This document shows positions 6,341-16,515 of a DNA stretch of 16,892 nucleotides, piece after piece. The translations under genes were made by a program, and so were the position numbers. The stretch's first letter is position 1; each line of letters starts with the position of its first letter. The stretch covers positions 1-16,892 of the forward strand of contig JAUIKX010000029.1 in assembly GCA_030430515.1 (NCBI GenBank), read 5' to 3'. Below the pieces are notes generated by a model, which made no database searches, had not been told where the DNA came from, and saw only the letters and a list, made by a program, of their open reading frames with translations. This DNA is from Gammaproteobacteria bacterium (GTDB taxonomy: Bacteria > Pseudomonadota > Gammaproteobacteria > Pseudomonadales > Azotimanducaceae).

Positions 6341-8176
6341 TCAGTAGAACCAGTTCATGAAAGCAATGGATACGACAAGAAACAACACAGTCATCGGCGT
6401 TCCCACTCTGACGAAATCTCCCACCTTATAGTTGCCCGGCCCCATGACCAGGGCGTTGACCTGATGGGTTGGGAGGATAAACGAATTCGACGTGGCCACT
6501 GCAACCGTCAACGCAAAAATCGCCGGGTCGCCACCGGACGAGATTGCCAGGTTCACCGCGATCGGCACCAGCAGAATGGTGGCGCCCACATTGGACATGA
6601 CGAGAGAGAACACGGTTGCCAGCACCGCGACGATGAGCTGCAACCCCCACACCGGCAGATCGCCGACCTCCTCGAGAAGATGCAGCGCGATGTAGTTCGC
6701 GGCACCGGAGTTATCCACCGCCAGCCCCAGCGGCAGCAGCCCGGCCAGAAGAAAAACCGTCTTCCAGCTCACCGCCCGGTAGGCATCGTCCATGGACAGC
6801 ACCCCGGCGACGATCATGCCGACAGCACCGGTCATGAGTGCGATGGGCAGAGCGATCGACGTAAAGAGCACGAGAGAAAGAGAAAGCAGCAGGAACGAAA
6901 CCGCCAGCACGACTTTGTAGGGATGGCGTTCCTCCCGGGGATAGTTCGTGGTCACGACGACGAAATCGCGGTCTTCCTCGAGCTCGGCAAGGTGTTCCCA
7001 GCGGGTGTGGCAGATCATGGTGTCGCCCGCCTCGAGCGGCGTGTCCACCAGCTCATCGGTGATGGCTTTGTTTGCGCGCACTACCGACAGAAGGCTGAGG
7101 CCGTAGGTCATCCGCAGGCGCAGATCCCGGGGCGTCTTACCGACAACGGAGGACTCGGGCGGAATGACGATCTGCGCAACACCGGCAATCGACCGGGCGA
7201 GGAGATGCCGCAGCTCTTTGAGCTTCGGCCGCAGGACGAGCCCACCCTCCTCCACGAATTCACGCAGATTGTCTCGCTGGGCGATCACCGCCAGGGTTGC
7301 CGGCGCGGCGATGGGTGCGCGGAGTGGCGGCGACACGAGCAGCTTGTTGGCGTAGCGCGAGGCAACGATGCGCACGTTGTAGCGGTTCTGCAGCTGGCCG
7401 ATGTCCTGATCGACGAACGGACTTTCGGTCGGCACCTCCACTTCACGAACCGCCGCGTCCACGCCATGCACGCGCCGAAGGTAACGCACGGTACCTGCCC
7501 CGCGGGATACGGGTTGCTCGGCTTCGCCTTTGAGCAGGTAGCGTCCGAACAGCAGAAAATAAAGGAGGCCCGTGGCGACCAGCACCACGCCAAGCGGCGT
7601 GACGTCGAAGAGATCGAAGTGCCCGGCATCGGTACCTGCCAGCAGGTCGTTCAGCATGATCAACGGGCTGGAACCCACCATGGTCAGCGTACCGCCGAGA
7701 ATGGCGCAGAAGCCCATGGGCATCACCAGGCGCGACATGGACACACCGGTCTGCGACGAAATTTTCGATACCACCGGAAGAAACAGTGCAGCAGCGCCGA
7801 CGTTCTGCATGAACGACGAGATCACCGCGACCGTGGACGACACCAGCGTCGTCACCCGACGCTCCGTGCGCCCGCCAAGCCGGAAGATCAGCCCCGCGAG
7901 CTGCTCCATGACGCCGGTTTTGTCGAGACCACGACCGATGATCATCACGGCGATAATGGATACGACGGCGTTGGAGGAGAGCCCCGAGAAAAGGAGTTTC
8001 GGCTCGAGAAGCCCTTCAATACCAGGCAGATAGATGACCAGGCCAAGCAGCGTCATCACGACAAGCGCCGCCACATCCACCCGCACCAGCTCCGTGACAA
8101 AGAGGAACACGGCGAAACCGAGCAGCGCCAGCACCAGCGCCGCTTCGATGGTCAGTTCGGGCAGCGCCGCTTCCAA
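6341..8176 (-). CDS. SLC13 family permease with two cytosolic RCK_C (TrkA_C) domains
   Basis: A 611-residue inner-membrane transporter of the divalent-anion:Na+ symporter superfamily. It has the arrangement found in bacterial and algal SAC1/SLT-like proteins: a membrane half (about residues 10-210), two soluble RCK_C domains (about 240-310 and 330-408), and a second membrane half (about 420-610). Each half carries the internal-repeat motif, SFMQNVGAAALFLP (121-134) and SNVGATILLVP (528-538), and a partner hairpin, GGTLTMVGSSP (161-171) and ATSNSFILPT (561-570). Related members move sulfate or dicarboxylates. The start is a TTG at 8176, two bases after the MetY stop, giving the usual short N-terminus before helix 1; a GTG 14 codons inside is the alternative. 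No clear ribosome-binding site is present. Adjacency to MetY hints at a sulfur anion as substrate, but this is only context. Confidence 0.93.
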   Translation of the reverse strand: MEAALPELTIEAALVLALLGFAVFLFVTELVRVDVAALVVMTLLGLVIYLPGIEGLLEPKLLFSGLSSNAVVSIIAVMIIGRGLDKTGVMEQLAGLIFRLGGRTERRVTTLVSSTVAVISSFMQNVGAAALFLPVVSKISSQTGVSMSRLVMPMGFCAILGGTLTMVGSSPLIMLNDLLAGTDAGHFDLFDVTPLGVVLVATGLLYFLLFGRYLLKGEAEQPVSRGAGTVRYLRRVHGVDAAVREVEVPTESPFVDQDIGQLQNRYNVRIVASRYANKLLVSPPLRAPIAAPATLAVIAQRDNLREFVEEGGLVLRPKLKELRHLLARSIAGVAQIVIPPESSVVGKTPRDLRLRMTYGLSLLSVVRANKAITDELVDTPLEAGDTMICHTRWEHLAELEEDRDFVVVTTNYPREERHPYKVVLAVSFLLLSLSLVLFTSIALPIALMTGAVGMIVAGVLSMDDAYRAVSWKTVFLLAGLLPLGLAVDNSGAANYIALHLLEEVGDLPVWGLQLIVAVLATVFSLVMSNVGATILLVPIAVNLAISSGGDPAIFALTVAVATSNSFILPTHQVNALVMGPGNYKVGDFVRVGTPMTVLFLVVSIAFMNWFY

Positions 8177-8178
8177 GG

Positions 8179-9444
8179 CTACGCGAGCGCCTGATCCAGA
8201 TCTTCGAGGATGTCGTCGATGTGCTCGATGCCCACCGAAAGGCGTATGGCTTCGGGCGTGACGCCCACCGCCCGCTGCTCATCTTCCGAGAGCTGCCGGT
8301 GGGTCGTCGATGCCGGGTGGCAGGCCAGCGACTTGGCATCGCCGATGTTGACCAGCCGTTTGAAGAGCTTGAGTGCGTCGTAGAACCGCACACCTGCGTC
8401 GTAACCGCCTTTCACGCCGAAGGTGAGAATGCCCGAGGCGTAGCCGCCCATGTATTTCTCAGCCAGCGCATGGTGCGGATGGTTCGGCAGTCCGGCGTAG
8501 CTGACCCACTCCACCGCGTCGTGGCCCTCGAGATGCTTCGCTACCGCCAGCGCATTTTCGCAGTGCCGCTCCATGCGCAGCGGCAGGGTCTCGATGCCCT
8601 GCAGAAGCTGAAACGCATTGAACGGCGACAGCGCGGAACCGGTGTTGCGCAGCGGCACCGTACGGGCGCGGGCAATGTACGCCGCCGGCCCGAAGGCATC
8701 GGTGTACACCACACCATGGTAGCTCGGCTCGGGGTTGCTGAAACGGGGGTAACGCTCCGCATGCTCCAGCCAGGGGAACCGGCCCGAATCGACGATGATG
8801 CCGCCCAGCGATGTGCCGTGGCCGCCCATGTACTTGGTGAGCGAGTGCACGACGATGTCGATGCCGTGCTCTATGGGCTTGAGCAGCGAAGGCGTCGCAA
8901 CGGTATTGTCGGCGATGGTCGCCACACCGTGGCTGCGCGCCATCTCGGCAACCGCTGCGACATCGACGATGTTGCCGGCCGGGTTGCCGATGGTTTCCAT
9001 GAACACCGCTTTGGTGCGCTCGTCGATGAGTTTCGCCAGAGCCTCCGGCGAGTCGTTCTCGGCAAAGCGCACTTCGATGCCCTGCTGCGGCAGCATATGG
9101 GCGAAGAGCGTGTAGGTGCCGCCATAGAGCTGCGGCACCGCAACGATGTTGTCGCCGACACTCGCCAGGTTGAGCACCGCGTAGTTGATCGCCGCACTGC
9201 CTGCCGATACCGCAAGGCTTGCCATCCCACCCTCGAGCTGGGCAACCCGCTGCTCCAGCACGTCCCAGGTGGGGTTCATCATGCGCGAGTAGATGTTGCC
9301 CGGAACGGCAAGGTCAAAAAGATCCGCGCCATGCTGCGCACTGTCGAACTCATAAGCCACCGTCTGGTGTATGGGCACCGCTACGGATTTGGTCGTAACG
9401 TCAGTCTCGTAGCCGGCATGAATGGCAATGGTTTCATCACGCAT
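8179..9444 (-). CDS. metY: O-acetylhomoserine sulfhydrylase-type Cys/Met metabolism PLP enzyme
   Basis: A 421-residue fold-type I PLP enzyme of the Cys/Met metabolism family, in the MetY (O-acetylhomoserine aminocarboxypropyltransferase/sulfhydrylase) branch. It would join sulfide to O-acetylhomoserine to form homocysteine in the cytosol. The PLP lysine is K204 in HSLTKYMGGHG (200-210). Y52 in IYSRMMNPT (51-59), Y107 in QLYGGT and D179 in IADNTVATP supply other cofactor contacts. The length and the opening IAIHAGYETD, followed by QTVAYEFDSA, fit MetY better than the shorter cystathionine synthases and lyases (about 380-400). The ATG at 9444 has a GGAGAG site. It is the first gene of the minus-strand run that continues into the SLC13 permease, divergent from the acyl-CoA dehydrogenase genes. 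A related gamma-elimination or gamma-replacement activity cannot be excluded. Confidence 0.9.
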   Translation of the reverse strand: MRDETIAIHAGYETDVTTKSVAVPIHQTVAYEFDSAQHGADLFDLAVPGNIYSRMMNPTWDVLEQRVAQLEGGMASLAVSAGSAAINYAVLNLASVGDNIVAVPQLYGGTYTLFAHMLPQQGIEVRFAENDSPEALAKLIDERTKAVFMETIGNPAGNIVDVAAVAEMARSHGVATIADNTVATPSLLKPIEHGIDIVVHSLTKYMGGHGTSLGGIIVDSGRFPWLEHAERYPRFSNPEPSYHGVVYTDAFGPAAYIARARTVPLRNTGSALSPFNAFQLLQGIETLPLRMERHCENALAVAKHLEGHDAVEWVSYAGLPNHPHHALAEKYMGGYASGILTFGVKGGYDAGVRFYDALKLFKRLVNIGDAKSLACHPASTTHRQLSEDEQRAVGVTPEAIRLSVGIEHIDDILEDLDQALA

Positions 9445-9543
9445 GGTCTCGTCTCTCCAGGGTTGTCTCAGCCTTCAACTTACCACACCCATATCACGCT
9501 GCCTGCGTTAACATACGGCGCTTTGCGGCAGAAGGAGTCAGCA
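9445..9543. promoter_or_regulatory. Divergent intergenic region between metY and the acyl-CoA dehydrogenase operon
   Basis: This is the only divergent gap in the window (99 bp), so it should carry promoters for both the minus-strand metY run and the plus-strand acyl-CoA dehydrogenase run. It is somewhat richer in A and T than the genes beside it, with a short TTAACATA segment near 9508-9515. I could not pick a -35/-10 pair with proper spacing on either strand, nor a clear operator palindrome. The plus-strand ribosome-binding site AGAAGGAG lies at 9530-9537, six bases before the GTG start at 9544. Confidence 0.5.
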
Positions 9544-10734
9544 GTGGATCTGTCTTACGGTCCGGAGTACGAGGCCTTTCGAGAGGAAGTGTCTGCGTTC
9601 CTGAAAACCCACGGCGACAAGGCGCCGAAGGGCTCCGACATGCGCTCGAAAGCAGTGCTCGACTGGCAGGCGCTGCTCATCGAACACGGCTACGCCGCCC
9701 GCACCATCCCCAGGGAGTACGGGGGTTACGGTGCCGAGCCCGACATTCTGAAAAGCCGCATCATCGCCGAAGAGTTCGCAAGCGCGCAGGTCAACAGCGG
9801 CCTGGGTGGGCAGGGCATCTCGATGCTGGTGCCGACCCTTCTGGAGATGGGCAGCGAGGAGCAGAAGAAACGCTTCATCGCGCCCACCATCCGCGGTGAA
9901 ATGATCTGGTGCCAGGGGTACTCCGAGCCTGGCGCGGGCAGCGACCTGGCATCACTGAAGACCAAAGCCGAGCTCGACGGCGACGAATGGGTGGTCAACG
10001 GCCAGAAAATCTGGACTTCGACAGCCCACATCGCCGACTGGATCTTCTGCCTGGTGCGCACGGAGCCGGATGCGCCGAAGCATCAGGGCATTTCTTTTCT
10101 GCTGTTCAGCATGGACACCCCCGGCATCGAAGTGCGGCCGCTGGTGGACATGACCGGCAACGCCAACTTCAACGAAACCTTCTTCACCGACGTACGGGTG
10201 CCGAAGGAGCAGATCGTCGGCGCCCGCGGTCAGGGCTGGCAGGTGGCCAACAGCATTCTAGGTTTCGAGCGGGATTCTCTGGGCGACCCCAATGCCATGC
10301 TGTCGCGGCTGAACCGGCTCACCGAGCTGATGCGCGAAGAAACCGTCGATGGCCAGCGCGTGATCGACAATCCGATCTTTCGGGATCGCCTGATGCGCAT
10401 TCAGGGCCGGGTGATGAGCCTGCGCTTCAACGAGCTGCGTGTGCTGTCCGACCGGGTCAGCGGCAAAAGCGACGCCAGGCTCGCGCGCATGGTCTCAAAG
10501 CTCCAGGGCACCGAACTGCGGCATGACCTGGAGGCGCTCGCCATCGACGCCCTGGGAGAGCTGGGCCTGGCTTACGGCGACAATCCCTATCTGCGCGACA
10601 AGGGTACCTGGCAGTACTACTACATGTTTTTCCTGGGCCTCATCATCGGCGGCGGCACTTCGCAGATTCAGAAAAACATCATCAGCGAACGCGGCCTCGG
10701 CATGCCCAAAGAACCGAAAATCGAGAGGAAGTAG
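9544..10734 (+). CDS. Acyl-CoA dehydrogenase, larger (FAD/catalytic) subunit of a heteromeric pair
   Basis: A 396-residue acyl-CoA dehydrogenase that would introduce an alpha-beta double bond in an acyl-CoA and pass electrons to ETF. The frame is open far upstream, over metY antisense, but I take the GTG at 9544 because AGAAGGAG precedes it and the protein then starts with the family N-terminal helix. Visible motifs are CQGYSEPGAGSDLASLKT (residues 123-140, FAD/substrate loop), NGQKIWTSTAH (152-162) and the C-terminal GGGTSQIQKNIISERGLG (369-386). The usual catalytic Glu just before GTSQIQ is G here. E242 in ILGFERDSL lies where isovaleryl-CoA dehydrogenase Glu254 and the ChsE4-type catalytic Glu are found. 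The next gene, 2 bp away, encodes a shorter homologue, so an alpha2beta2 enzyme like FadE26-FadE27 or FadE28-FadE29 is likely. These act on bulky acyl-CoAs such as steroid side chains; substrate here is inferred. Confidence 0.94.
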   Translation: MDLSYGPEYEAFREEVSAFLKTHGDKAPKGSDMRSKAVLDWQALLIEHGYAARTIPREYGGYGAEPDILKSRIIAEEFASAQVNSGLGGQGISMLVPTLLEMGSEEQKKRFIAPTIRGEMIWCQGYSEPGAGSDLASLKTKAELDGDEWVVNGQKIWTSTAHIADWIFCLVRTEPDAPKHQGISFLLFSMDTPGIEVRPLVDMTGNANFNETFFTDVRVPKEQIVGARGQGWQVANSILGFERDSLGDPNAMLSRLNRLTELMREETVDGQRVIDNPIFRDRLMRIQGRVMSLRFNELRVLSDRVSGKSDARLARMVSKLQGTELRHDLEALAIDALGELGLAYGDNPYLRDKGTWQYYYMFFLGLIIGGGTSQIQKNIISERGLGMPKEPKIERK

Positions 10735-10736
10735 TT

Positions 10737-11804
10737 ATGGAATTCGGACTCTCAGAAGAGCAGACACTGCTTCAGGACAGCGTGCGTCGCTTTCTGGAAG
10801 ACAACGCCCCGCTCGATCGCGTGCGCGCCTTTGCAGATGAAGCCGACGACAGCGACATCTGGCAGGGGCTCATCGACCTCGGCATCGGCGGTCTGCTGGT
10901 CAGCGAAGACAACGGCGGCATCGGTCTCGGCCATCTCGACGCCGTGCTGGTGGCTGAAGCCCTCGGTTACAGCGCCACCCCGGCACCGTTTCTGAGCACC
11001 GCAGTGCTTCTGCCCACCGCCCTGCAGGCGGCGGGCGCCCATACCGACATGCTGGCCGACCTGGTCTCGGGCAGTTTGCGCGCGGGTGCCGCTCTGGCCG
11101 AGAGCAATGGCGACCGGCTGAACGGCGGCGTGTCTTGCGCAGGTTCAAACCTCACCGGCACCACGCGTTTCGTGCTCGACAGCAAGGCAGATGTGTATCT
11201 CGTCACCGACAGCGACAGCGGGCTGCACCTCGTGGATCAGGGTGCAAGCGGGCTGAGCGCACGCAAACTGAGCCACATCGACGCCACACGGCCGCTCACG
11301 GAGCTGACCCTCGACAACACCCCAGCCCGACGTGTATCCGATGACCCCGCCGTGCTGCAACGCGTGCTCACCGTCGGCCGCACCATGCTCGCAGCCGACA
11401 CGCTGGGGGCTGCGCAATTCATGCTCGACGCTGCAGTGGCTTACGCCAACGATCGTGAGCAGTTCAATCGCCCTATCGGCAGCTTCCAGGCGGTAAAACA
11501 CATGTGCGCCGAAATGGCGGCCGAGATCGAGCCCTGCCGGGCACTCGTGTGGTATGCCGGGCACGCTCTGGACGAAGCCCCGGAGGAAGCCGAGCTGATG
11601 GCGCTGCAGAGCAAAGCGCATACTTCCGAGGTGGGTAAATTCGTGGCCAAAACCGCCACCGAAGTGCATGGCGGCATGGGCTTCACCGACCTCGTGGGCT
11701 TGCACTACTGGTTCAAACGCATCGGCTTCAACCGGCAGATGCTCGGCAACCCGGAGTTTCTGCGGGAGCAGGCGGCACGTGTTCAGGGTTTGGTGGCTGC
11801 TTAA
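10737..11804 (+). CDS. Acyl-CoA dehydrogenase, smaller subunit of a heteromeric pair
   Basis: A 355-residue acyl-CoA dehydrogenase-fold protein, shorter than the 380-400 of self-sufficient enzymes. The N-terminal helical domain (residues 1-115) is followed by a reduced beta domain in which the canonical SEPxAGSD loop and WITNG-type segment are not recognisable. The C-terminal helical domain keeps NDREQFNRPIGSFQAVKH (238-255), a FAD-contact motif, and ATEVHGGMGFT (307-317). The position matching E242 of the partner is G214 in VLTVGRTMLA, so no catalytic glutamate is apparent. This fits the structural or FAD-sharing half of an alpha2beta2 dehydrogenase. The ATG at 10737 lies 2 bp after the partner's stop, with a GAGGAAG site. 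Lon follows 3 bp downstream. It is unlikely to be active alone. Confidence 0.92.
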   Translation: MEFGLSEEQTLLQDSVRRFLEDNAPLDRVRAFADEADDSDIWQGLIDLGIGGLLVSEDNGGIGLGHLDAVLVAEALGYSATPAPFLSTAVLLPTALQAAGAHTDMLADLVSGSLRAGAALAESNGDRLNGGVSCAGSNLTGTTRFVLDSKADVYLVTDSDSGLHLVDQGASGLSARKLSHIDATRPLTELTLDNTPARRVSDDPAVLQRVLTVGRTMLAADTLGAAQFMLDAAVAYANDREQFNRPIGSFQAVKHMCAEMAAEIEPCRALVWYAGHALDEAPEEAELMALQSKAHTSEVGKFVAKTATEVHGGMGFTDLVGLHYWFKRIGFNRQMLGNPEFLREQAARVQGLVAA

Positions 11805-11807
11805 CGC

Positions 11808-14138
<2,331 letters not shown>

Positions 14139-14162
14139 AACAGAGAAGAGCAAGGAGCAGGC

Positions 14163-15713
14163 GTGAGCTGGCAGAAGGAAATCGACGAACTCAAGCATCG
14201 TGAATCACTGGCTGAAGCCATGGGCGGACCGGACAAGGTGGCGCGCCAGCACGAGTTCTCCAAGCTCACGATCCGCGAGCGCATCGACGCGGTCGCCGAT
14301 CAGGCCTCGTTCCATGAAATCGGCAAGATTGCCGGCAACGCCGAGTACGACGAAAACGGCGAGCTCAAAGCCTTCCGGCCATCCAACTTCGTTTTCGGAA
14401 CAGCCGACATCGACGGCAGACCGGTGGTGCTGTCCGGCGACGATTTCACTGTACGGGGCGGCTCCGCCGATGCATCGATTCCCGGCAAGCGGCTGCAGGC
14501 CGAGGGTATGGCCCTTGAGCTGAAGCTGCCGCATATCCGGCTGGTCGATGGCATGGGCGGCGGTGGCTCGGTGAAAACCATCGAAACGGCCGGTCGCACC
14601 TACATCCCGGAGCTGCGCGGCTGGGACCTCGTACTGAGGCATCTCGCCGTCGCGCCATCGGTGTCTCTGGCGCTGGGCTCCGTTGCCGGTATCGGCGCCG
14701 CCAGGGTCGCCACCAGCCACTACTCGGTGATCGTGAAAAGCAGCGCGCAGATGATGATCGCCGGCCCGGCCCTGGTTGACTGGGCGAGCCTCGGCGACGT
14801 GAGCAAAGAGGAGCTCGGCGCTTCGAAGATCCACACGCGCAACGGCGCAATCGACGACGAGGTGGCCAGTGAGGCCGAGGCCTTCGAAGCCGCGCGGCGC
14901 TTTCTGTCTTACTTGCCATCGAGCACAGATGAGCTGCCACCCGTGGTCGACAGCGACGACGACCCGCGGCGTCGCGACGAGGCGCTGCTCGATATCATTC
15001 CCAGAGACCCTCGCCAGGTCTACAAGATGCATTCCGTGATCGACAGCGTGGTCGATAAGGACAGCTTCTTTGAAATCGGCCGCAAATGGGGGCGATCGAT
15101 TATTACCGGTTTTGCCCGGTTCAACGGCATTCCCGTAGCGATCTTTGCCGAAAACCCGAAGGTCTACGGCGGCGCCTGGACGGCGGACGCCTGCCGCAAA
15201 CTGATCCGCCTGATCGATCTGGCATCGACCTTCCATCTACCGCTGGTTCACCTGGAAGACTGTCCGGGTTTCCTGATCGGCAAAAGCTCCGAAGAGGATG
15301 CAACGATCCGCATTGGCTCCCAGGCTCTGGCGGCACTCGGCCAATCGCCGGTGCCGTACTGCTGCATCGTGCTGCGCAAAGCCTTCGGTGTCGCTGGGGG
15401 CGCCAACCACAAAGCCGGTACCCACCACTACCGCGCAGCCTGGCCGTCGGGCGACTGGGGCTCGCTGCCCATCGAAGGGGGCATCGAGGTGGCCTACAAA
15501 GCCGAGCTCGAAGCGTCCTCCGACTACGATGCGCATCTTGCGCGCATCAAAGAACGGCTGAACCGACTGCGGTCCCCGCTGCGCAGCGCAGAATATTTCG
15601 AGATCGAAGAAATCATCGACCCGCGGGATACCCGTCGGGTGCTGTGTCAGTGGAGCGCACTTGCCCGGCGCGCTACGACGACCGAGGCGCCTCGTTTCTG
15701 GTACCGGCCCTGA
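14163..15713 (+). CDS. Acyl-CoA carboxylase, carboxyltransferase (beta) subunit
   Basis: A 516-residue biotin-dependent carboxyltransferase of the propionyl/methylcrotonyl-CoA carboxylase beta type, which moves CO2 from carboxybiotin to an acyl-CoA. Two crotonase-like halves are visible: the N half opens with SKLTIRERIDAVADQASFHE (33-52) and carries a glycine-rich loop MGGGGSVKT (131-139); the C half has RSIITGFARFNGIPVA (311-326), LEDCPGFLIG (364-373) and the oxyanion segment RKAFGVAGG (405-413). The N loop differs from the GGARIQEG form of canonical PCC and MCC, so the acyl substrate may be unusual. The GTG at 14163 has an AAGGAG site 5 nt upstream. No biotin carboxylase or biotin carrier gene is in the window, so it must use subunits encoded elsewhere. 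It is the last gene of the plus-strand run and its 3' end overlaps the opposing gene by 41 bp. Confidence 0.94.
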   Translation: MSWQKEIDELKHRESLAEAMGGPDKVARQHEFSKLTIRERIDAVADQASFHEIGKIAGNAEYDENGELKAFRPSNFVFGTADIDGRPVVLSGDDFTVRGGSADASIPGKRLQAEGMALELKLPHIRLVDGMGGGGSVKTIETAGRTYIPELRGWDLVLRHLAVAPSVSLALGSVAGIGAARVATSHYSVIVKSSAQMMIAGPALVDWASLGDVSKEELGASKIHTRNGAIDDEVASEAEAFEAARRFLSYLPSSTDELPPVVDSDDDPRRRDEALLDIIPRDPRQVYKMHSVIDSVVDKDSFFEIGRKWGRSIITGFARFNGIPVAIFAENPKVYGGAWTADACRKLIRLIDLASTFHLPLVHLEDCPGFLIGKSSEEDATIRIGSQALAALGQSPVPYCCIVLRKAFGVAGGANHKAGTHHYRAAWPSGDWGSLPIEGGIEVAYKAELEASSDYDAHLARIKERLNRLRSPLRSAEYFEIEEIIDPRDTRRVLCQWSALARRATTTEAPRFWYRP

Positions 15714-16515
15714 AGATATCGAGCACGGCCTTAAGATCCGCATTCGAGTCGTCTTTCAGACCCTCCAGCGCAGCGTAAAAATCGCCAGCCGCCTGATGGA
15801 AGCCATCGGGCAGACCGACAGAGGCAAAGGTCTGGGCGATCTCACGCATCTCGCCTTCGAACCGCCAGGCTTTCGGAGCGACCGCTTTTGCCGACGCTTC
15901 CGCCCGCTCTCCCAACCCGGGTTGCGACCGCTGCCACTCCTCCAGAAGCGGTTCCGCCACGCCAAGCTGTTCAGCAAGCACCCGCACGGCCAGCAGCATG
16001 GCGCTGGAGCCTTTGGTGAACGCGGCATAACACATCTTCAGAGCCGACGCGTCTGTGACATCACCTGAAAGCAAGATGGGCTGCAGCAACGACCCCGCAA
16101 ACCAGTTCTCAGCGACGTCAGCCGCACGGCCTGACAGGAAAATGCGTGTCGTCCCCTCATGCCAGGCCGGTGGCCCGACAATACCGCCATCGATGTAGCG
16201 ATCGCCCCAGGTACGAGCAATGTTCGCAGAGCGAGCGGGTGAAACCGCATTCGCATCAAGGTACCAACCCGTGAAGCCGACCTCAGACACCGCGCGCGAG
16301 AGCGCTTCGGCGGCATGAGGCGGACAAACGCTGACAACGGCATCCGCACTCTCGGGCAATGCCTGCATATCGGCTACTTCGACGTACCGTGCTGCACGCG
16401 CACGGGTCTCGTCACCCCGCCCCTGCCCCACCCAGAGCACTTCGTGACCATTCTCTGACAGAGCAGCGCAAACAGAGCTGCCCATAGCGCCGGGGTGCAG
16501 AACAGCGATTCTCAA
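15673..16515 (-). CDS. NAD(P)-dependent oxidoreductase, 6PGDH/beta-hydroxyacid dehydrogenase-like with DUF1932
   Basis: A 280-residue protein with an N-terminal Rossmann domain (RIAVLHPGAMGSSV, residues 2-15, glycines at 9 and 12) and a C-terminal helical domain. Its ALKMCYAAFTKGSSAMLL stretch (158-175) is characteristic of DUF1932, with K160 in the place of the catalytic lysine of 6-phosphogluconate and beta-hydroxyacid dehydrogenases. It probably oxidises or reduces a small hydroxy acid or polyol; the substrate is unknown. The start is a TTG at 16515 that overlaps the TGA of the upstream amidohydrolase (TTGA), placing the Rossmann strand at residue 2; no better start exists nearby. Coupling to the amidohydrolase suggests a shared substrate route. 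The C-terminus (41 nt) overlaps the end of the carboxylase gene on the other strand. Confidence 0.9.
   Translation of the reverse strand: MRIAVLHPGAMGSSVCAALSENGHEVLWVGQGRGDETRARAARYVEVADMQALPESADAVVSVCPPHAAEALSRAVSEVGFTGWYLDANAVSPARSANIARTWGDRYIDGGIVGPPAWHEGTTRIFLSGRAADVAENWFAGSLLQPILLSGDVTDASALKMCYAAFTKGSSAMLLAVRVLAEQLGVAEPLLEEWQRSQPGLGERAEASAKAVAPKAWRFEGEMREIAQTFASVGLPDGFHQAAGDFYAALEGLKDDSNADLKAVLDIFRAGTRNEAPRSS

Noticed and set aside
6332..8194. A 620-codon plus-strand open frame lying opposite the SLC13 permease gene.
   Set aside because: It is rich in His, Arg, Gln and Asp with no recognisable domain or ribosome-binding site, and it mirrors the codon pattern of a clear membrane transporter. 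Long antisense frames are common in GC-rich genes.
8221..9543. Open frame extending the first acyl-CoA dehydrogenase by about 440 codons upstream, as if a fusion protein.
   Set aside because: The extension is antisense to metY and has no domain. A good ribosome-binding site and a GTG at 9544 mark the true start.
9445..9543. Possible sigma-70 promoters in the divergent gap.
   Set aside because: Candidate hexamers (for example TTGTCT, TTACCA, TAACAT) are not at acceptable spacing from one another, so no specific promoter is claimed.
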